A DNA stretch of 64,000 bases from Streptomyces himalayensis subsp. himalayensis (GTDB lineage Bacteria > Actinomycetota > Actinomycetes > Streptomycetales > Streptomycetaceae): assembly GCF_013778455.1 (NCBI RefSeq), contig NZ_JACEHE010000021.1, positions 1-64,000 of the forward strand, given 5' to 3'. The number at the start of each line of letters is the position of its first letter. Position 1 is the stretch's first letter. This document shows, piece by piece, positions 60,211 to 64,000 of this stretch. The notes below the pieces were generated by a model, which was given only the letters and a program-made list of their open reading frames with translations, made no database searches and had not been told where the DNA came from. A program made the position numbers and the translations under genes.

Positions 60211-61538
60211 CGGAGGCACGGATGAGTGCGACCACACCGGAGTCCCCTCGGCCCGAGGGGACTCCGGAGCCCGGGGCCCGGCCGCCGAGGCTCATCCAGA
60301 ACGAGTCCACGACCGAGATCCCCGTGCACATGCTGTTCCGTGACGATGCCGGGGTGGCCGCGGGCGTGGGAGCGGCAGCGGACGTGGGGCCGGACGGAGT
60401 GCGCGTACCGCTGGGGTCCGCCGTCGTGGGCAGCGGCGGTCCGCGGCCGGGTGTGACGCGGTCGGCCGGCACGAAGACCGCCGGTCCGCAGACGAGCGAC
60501 GCTCAGCCGCAGCCGTATCCGCGTGCCGTCCGCCGGGCCGAGGCACGGGGCACCGGGCGGGTTCCGGCGCGGGCGGGGGTGCGGGTGGGGCTGCGTCCGG
60601 CGTCCGCGGATGACCCGGAGCTCGTCGAGTGGCCGGGGCGGGCGCTGCCCGGGTCCGTCGGCGTGCTCGCCGGGGTCGTGGGCGCGGCGGGCGGCTCGGG
60701 CTCGCTGTGGTGGTCGGGCGTGCTGCCCGATCTGGTGGCACGGGCGGCTGGGCTGTCGGGATACGTGGGTTCGGGGCTCGGGGCGGCGCAGTGGGCGACG
60801 CTCGCCGGATCCGGTGTTATCGCGAGTTGCGGCTTCGGCGGGCTGACGCGCGGTCAGGTCGGACGGGCCTGGGCGCTGACGCTCTTCGGCCGCTACCGGG
60901 GGACCGTCCGGCGCACCGGTCTGCTCTGGGTCAACCCGCTTCTGCTGCGGCGGCGTGTCGACGTACGGCTGCGGCACTGGCGCAGCGAGCCGATGCCCGC
61001 GGTCGACGCCAACGGGGTCGCGCTGCGCGTCGTCGTGCTCGTCGTGTGGCGGGTGAAGGACACCGCGCGCGCTGTGCTGGCTGTCGACGACCACCAGGAA
61101 TATCTGCGCGACTGCGTCGAGGCGGCGCTGACGCGGGTGGCGTCCCAGCGCCCGGCCGACGCGCCGTTCCCGGGCACCGGTGGCGGGCGCCTCCTCGAGA
61201 ACGTCCCCACGCTGCGCGACACGGAGGCCGTCGCCGACGCGCTGACCCGGCAGGTGGCGGCGGACGCCGAACCCGTCGGCATCGAGGTGTTCTCGGTGCA
61301 ACCGGTCCGGATCGAGTACGCCCCGGAGGTGGCAGCCGTGATGCAGCGCCGCCGGATCGCGGCGCTCGATGCGCTGCACCGGGACACGGTACTCACCTCG
61401 GTCGTCGACTCGGTCGAGGACACCGTGTCCCGGCTGACCACCCGCGGTCTCGTCGAACTGGACGACTACGAACGCAAGGCGCTGGTGAAGGACCTGACGG
61501 TGGCGTTCTACACGGGGCGGGCGAGCGACGGGGCGTGA
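60207..61538 (+). CDS. SPFH/band 7 family protein
   Basis: This 443-residue protein has an acidic, probably disordered N-terminus (1-120). Two hydrophobic stretches (about 155-190 and 192-215) follow, then a SPFH domain from about 235: RTGLLWVNPLLLRRRVDVRL, LRVVVLVVWRVKDTARAV and VDDHQEYLRDCVEAALTRV. Band 7 proteins form membrane microdomains. The ATGA overlap with the NlpC/P60 gene suggests a shared role in the envelope near cslA-glxA, an inference from linkage. Confidence 0.85.
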   Translation: MTEARMSATTPESPRPEGTPEPGARPPRLIQNESTTEIPVHMLFRDDAGVAAGVGAAADVGPDGVRVPLGSAVVGSGGPRPGVTRSAGTKTAGPQTSDAQPQPYPRAVRRAEARGTGRVPARAGVRVGLRPASADDPELVEWPGRALPGSVGVLAGVVGAAGGSGSLWWSGVLPDLVARAAGLSGYVGSGLGAAQWATLAGSGVIASCGFGGLTRGQVGRAWALTLFGRYRGTVRRTGLLWVNPLLLRRRVDVRLRHWRSEPMPAVDANGVALRVVVLVVWRVKDTARAVLAVDDHQEYLRDCVEAALTRVASQRPADAPFPGTGGGRLLENVPTLRDTEAVADALTRQVAADAEPVGIEVFSVQPVRIEYAPEVAAVMQRRRIAALDALHRDTVLTSVVDSVEDTVSRLTTRGLVELDDYERKALVKDLTVAFYTGRASDGA

Positions 61539-61550
61539 GGGGGCGACGGC

Positions 61551-61570
61551 GCTGGGGCTTCGCCCCCAGC
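61551..61570 (+). terminator. hairpin after the SPFH gene
   Basis: GCTGGGG pairs with CCCCAGC around TTCGCC, 12 bases after the stop. It lacks a U tract, as is common here. The following 61572-61690 stretch is Pro-codon-like and rich in short inverted repeats (CCAGCGCTGG) but contains no gene. Confidence 0.5.
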
Positions 61571-61747
61571 CCCCGAGCACCCAGACGGGCTCGTCCTCAA
61601 GCTCCCCCAGCCAACTCCCCAGCCAGCGCTGGGGGTGCCCCCAGGAGGTGCCCCCGGACGGGCTGAAACAGCCCCTCCGTGCCGATGCCGTCGAACCCTC
61701 CTCCTGCAATTGGTATGGACATGTTCAAGTGCCGCTCATAATCTGAG

Positions 61748-61763
61748 CTTGGTCTAGACCTGA
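61748..61763 (+). promoter_or_regulatory. DasR-like (dre) site upstream of the LPMO gene
   Basis: CTTGGTCTAGACCTGA matches the dre consensus at 12 of 16 positions and contains the perfect core TGGTCTAGACC. The 12-base TGGTCTAGACCT also fits the direct-repeat element known before Streptomyces chitinase genes. It lies about 100 bases before the ATG at 61864. Confidence 0.6.
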
Positions 61764-61863
61764 ACTCCCAGCGGACCTGCCCGGTCTGATCCTCTGTCAT
61801 GCCCGGGTCCCCGCGGTGCACGCGTGCTCAAAGAACTCCCCCACGTTCTCGAGGAGCGGCATC

Positions 61864-62463
61864 ATGCGACGCAAGAAGACATACGCGGCCCTGCTGGGCC
61901 TCACCACGGCCGGGGCCCTTGTGCTCTCGGCCGGCGGCGCCAGCAGCCACGGCTACACCGACCTCCCCATAAGCCGGCAGAAACTCTGCGCCAACGGCAC
62001 CGTGACCGGCTGCGGCGCCATCCAGTACGAACCGCAGAGCGTCGAGGGCCCCAAGGGCTTCCCGGCCGCCGGTCCCGCGGACGGGCAGATCTGCTCCGCC
62101 AACCACACCAACTTCGCCGCGCTGGACAGCCCGAAGACCCCCTCGGGCGGAGCCTGGCCGACGACCCGGGTCACGGGCGGACAGAGCTACACCTTCCGCT
62201 GGCAGTTCACGGCACGGCACTCCACGACCGACTTCAAGTACTTCATCACCAAGAACGGCTGGAACGACGGTCAACCGTTGACCCGGTCGGCACTCGAGTC
62301 CACGCCCTTCCTGACCGTGCCCTATAGCGGTCAGCCGCCCGCGACGCTCTCCCGCTCCGGCACGCTCCCGTCGGGCAAGACCGGGCACCACGTCATCCTC
62401 GCGGTCTGGACGATCGCCGACACGGCGAACGCGTTCTACGCCTGCTCGGACGTTCAGTTCTGA
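61864..62463 (+). CDS. lpmP: AA10 lytic polysaccharide monooxygenase
   Basis: This 199-residue secreted copper enzyme has a signal peptide of 28 residues. Mature His29 (in ASSHGYTDLP) and His119 (in WQFTARHSTTDFKY) form the histidine brace. Single AA10 domain, no carbohydrate-binding module. The family oxidatively cleaves chitin or cellulose-like chains. In S. coelicolor the LPMO encoded near cslA-glxA (LpmP) takes part in tip glycan processing. The position beside cslA, glxA and cslZ supports that role here. The stop codon begins an 8-bp tandem repeat. Confidence 0.93.
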   Translation: MRRKKTYAALLGLTTAGALVLSAGGASSHGYTDLPISRQKLCANGTVTGCGAIQYEPQSVEGPKGFPAAGPADGQICSANHTNFAALDSPKTPSGGAWPTTRVTGGQSYTFRWQFTARHSTTDFKYFITKNGWNDGQPLTRSALESTPFLTVPYSGQPPATLSRSGTLPSGKTGHHVILAVWTIADTANAFYACSDVQF

Positions 62464-62492
62464 GGCTCTGAGGCTCTGAGCTTCTGAGGCCT
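62461..62492. repeat. four 8-bp units starting at the lpmP stop
   Basis: TGAGGCTC, TGAGGCTC, TGAGCTTC and TGAGGCCT follow each other exactly. The first TGA is the lpmP stop codon. Confidence 0.8.
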
Positions 62493-62815
62493 GGTCAGGG
62501 ATTCTGCTCCGGGCTCTCCTGCACCACTCACCGTTAGGTTCCGCGCACGCCCTGCTCGTCGTACTCGCCGTGCATGCCATGCATGCCGTGTGCGGCCGTG
62601 CGGCTGTGCGGCGTGTGCGGAGCCGTACCCTCTCAGCGAGCCGCGGACGTATCACCCGAAGAGACCTGTTTTTATAGTTTTTTCACCATTTCGCGCCCTG
62701 CTGCACGGAAATCCGGTGACCTCGGGGGCTTCATGGGAGGGAGCCGTCCGCGGGTGCGTGGTTCCTCGCTCATCCGGGGTGGACGGTGCCGGAGCGAGGA
62801 CCGCGGAGGTTTCCG
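62493..62815. other. intergenic region upstream of the MFS gene
   Basis: The 320-base gap holds no gene I can support. A run of GTGCGGC-like direct repeats (about 62569-62625) is followed by an unusually A/T-rich patch (TTTTTATAGTTTTTTCACC near 62670), which may contain the promoter of the exporter gene. Confidence 0.45.
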
Positions 62816-64000
62816 ATGCGCAAGTGGCTGCCGCTGACCGCGGTGTGCTTGGGCGCGTTCATGCTGCTCGTCGACATCACGATCGTGACCGTCGCCCTGC
62901 CCGACATGGCCGCCGCACTGGACACGACATTCGCCGATCTTCAGTGGGTGATGGACGGCTACGCCCTCGCCCTGGCGGCCCTGCTCCTCGGCGCGGGCTC
63001 GCTGGCGGACCGCGTCGGCCGGCGGGCGGTGTATCTGGGCGGGCTCGTGCTGTTCGCCGCCGCCTCGCTCGCCTGCGCCCTGGCGACGGGACCGGACCAG
63101 CTCATCGCGTTCCGCGTCGTCCAAGGCGTCGGCGGGGCCGCCATGTTCGCCACCACCATGGCCCTGCTCAGCGGCGCCTACCAGGGCCGGGACCGGGGTG
63201 TCGCCTTCGGTGTGTGGGGTGCGGTCAACGGTGCCGCGGCCGCCGCGGGACCGGTGCTCGGCGGACTGCTGACCGAACATCTCAGCTGGCGGTGGATCTT
63301 CTACGTCAATCTGCCGATCACCATCGTCGCCGTGCTCGTCACCGTGCGCGCCATCAAGGAGTCCCGCGATCCAAGGGCCCCCCGCATCGACGTACCGGGC
63401 ATGGTCGCCTTCACGCTGGCCGCCGGGGCGCTGACGTACGGCCTGATCCGGGCCGGTGACGCCGGCTGGGGCGACGGGGCGACGCTCGGGCCGCTCGCGG
63501 TGAGCGCCGTGGCCGCCGTCGTCTTCGTCCTGATCGAGCTGCGCACGCCCCATCCGATGCTCGATCTCTCGCTGTTCCGCAGCCGGTCCTTCACGGCGAT
63601 CATGATCGGCGGAGTCCTGCTCGCCTTTGCCGCGTACTCCTGCCTGGCGTACTTGTCGCTGTGGCTGCAGTCCGTACGCGGTATGGGGCCCGTGGCCGCC
63701 GGTCTGGCCGTGGTGCCGATGAGCGTGGCCGCGTTCGTCGTCTCCGCGCTCACCGGGCGGTTTCTGCACGGGGTTTCGCCGCGTCTGACCATCGGTGGCG
63801 GGCTGCTGCTCGTCGGCGTGGGTGCGCTGCTGCAGTCGTTCGTGAATGCGGATTCGACATGGACCGTGCTGCTGCCCGGCCTCGTCGTCACCGGGATCGG
63901 CGTCGGCATGTCCACGCCGGTGATGGCGTCAGCCGCGATGGCTCAGGTGGCGTGGCAGCGCGCCGGTATGGCCGGTGGAGCCCTGAACACAGGCCGGCAG
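62816..64000 (+). CDS. MFS exporter, DHA2 (14-helix) type, incomplete at window end
   Basis: 395 codons are present and the frame is open at the edge. The start MRKWLPLTAVCLGAFMLLVD lies after GGAGG. Landmarks are LPDMAAALDTTFADLQWVMD, ADRVGRRAVYL (motif A), FRVVQGVGGAAMFATTMALL (motif B region) and NGAAAAAGPVLGGLLTEHLS with the antiporter motif C. This is the EmrB/QacA drug-exporter group, 14 membrane helices, driven by protons. The substrate is unknown. No regulator gene is seen in the window. Confidence 0.92.
   Translation, partial: MRKWLPLTAVCLGAFMLLVDITIVTVALPDMAAALDTTFADLQWVMDGYALALAALLLGAGSLADRVGRRAVYLGGLVLFAAASLACALATGPDQLIAFRVVQGVGGAAMFATTMALLSGAYQGRDRGVAFGVWGAVNGAAAAAGPVLGGLLTEHLSWRWIFYVNLPITIVAVLVTVRAIKESRDPRAPRIDVPGMVAFTLAAGALTYGLIRAGDAGWGDGATLGPLAVSAVAAVVFVLIELRTPHPMLDLSLFRSRSFTAIMIGGVLLAFAAYSCLAYLSLWLQSVRGMGPVAAGLAVVPMSVAAFVVSALTGRFLHGVSPRLTIGGGLLLVGVGALLQSFVNADSTWTVLLPGLVVTGIGVGMSTPVMASAAMAQVAWQRAGMAGGALNTGRQ

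Overview
The window is chromosomal DNA of a Streptomyces or very close relative. Codon use is strongly GC-biased at third positions, many starts are GTG, and the genes are typical of the genus: DasR-type operators in front of N-acetylglucosamine PTS genes, a whiJ/abaA-like regulator locus, class E and F sortases, and the cslA-glxA-cslZ-lpmP hyphal-tip glycan locus. The gene order (pncB, clpS, DUF2017, permease, mec, cysO, cysM, nagE2, nagE1, nagF, rph, rdgB, bcp) matches my memory of the SCO2900-SCO2917 stretch of S. coelicolor, so most of the window is conserved core.

Layout. 1-9.9 kb: NAD salvage (pncA, pncB), clpS, DUF2017, an amino-acid permease, the Mec-CysO-CysM cysteine cluster with a short leader peptide, a membrane-anchored PemK/MazF-like protein and a metallo-hydrolase. 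9.9-17 kb: GlcNAc PTS genes with dre operators, rph, a lipoprotein, rdgB, tRNA-Leu, bcp, a DUF3618 protein and a stand-alone GroES-like protein. 17-29.5 kb: a class A penicillin-binding protein, a three-gene ABC-2 exporter, a DUF1707 protein, an orphan sugar-binding lipoprotein beside a decayed SDR gene and an IS remnant, an SGNH hydrolase, DUF445 and an alpha/beta hydrolase that looks frameshifted. 29.5-41.6 kb is an accessory island, visibly lower in GC from about 33 kb: a SUKH protein, DUF397 and HTH regulators with gene scars, a HATPase, then a defence block. That block has an HNH nuclease, a C5-cytosine methyltransferase, Vsr, a NaeI-type endonuclease, an unrecognised protein, a Z1 helicase-like protein and a MORC-like GHKL ATPase. 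41.8-53 kb is core again: a SEC-C protein, a class E sortase, a yidC fragment, an FAH hydrolase, a Uma2 protein, an oxidoreductase, an LAxTG surface protein, a HAD phosphatase, a class F sortase, and cbtAB behind a cobalamin riboswitch. 53-62.5 kb: cslZ, glxA, cslA, tRNA-Lys, an NlpC/P60 protein, an SPFH protein and an AA10 LPMO. The window ends inside an MFS exporter gene.

How the genes work together. NagF supplies EIIB and NagE1/NagE2 supply EIIC for GlcNAc uptake under DasR. A DasR-like core site also sits upstream of the LPMO gene, which may tie cell-wall or chitin glycan oxidation to the same signal. CslA, GlxA, CslZ and the LPMO make and process the tip glycan. CysM, CysO and Mec form a protein-bound sulfur route to cysteine. 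In the island, the methyltransferase, Vsr and NaeI-like enzyme form a classical restriction-modification set, sitting against a Z1/MORC pair of the type previously linked to restriction loci. This composite is the best candidate for an undescribed system. A second recurring oddity is short tandem duplication at or just past gene 3' ends at about nine loci.
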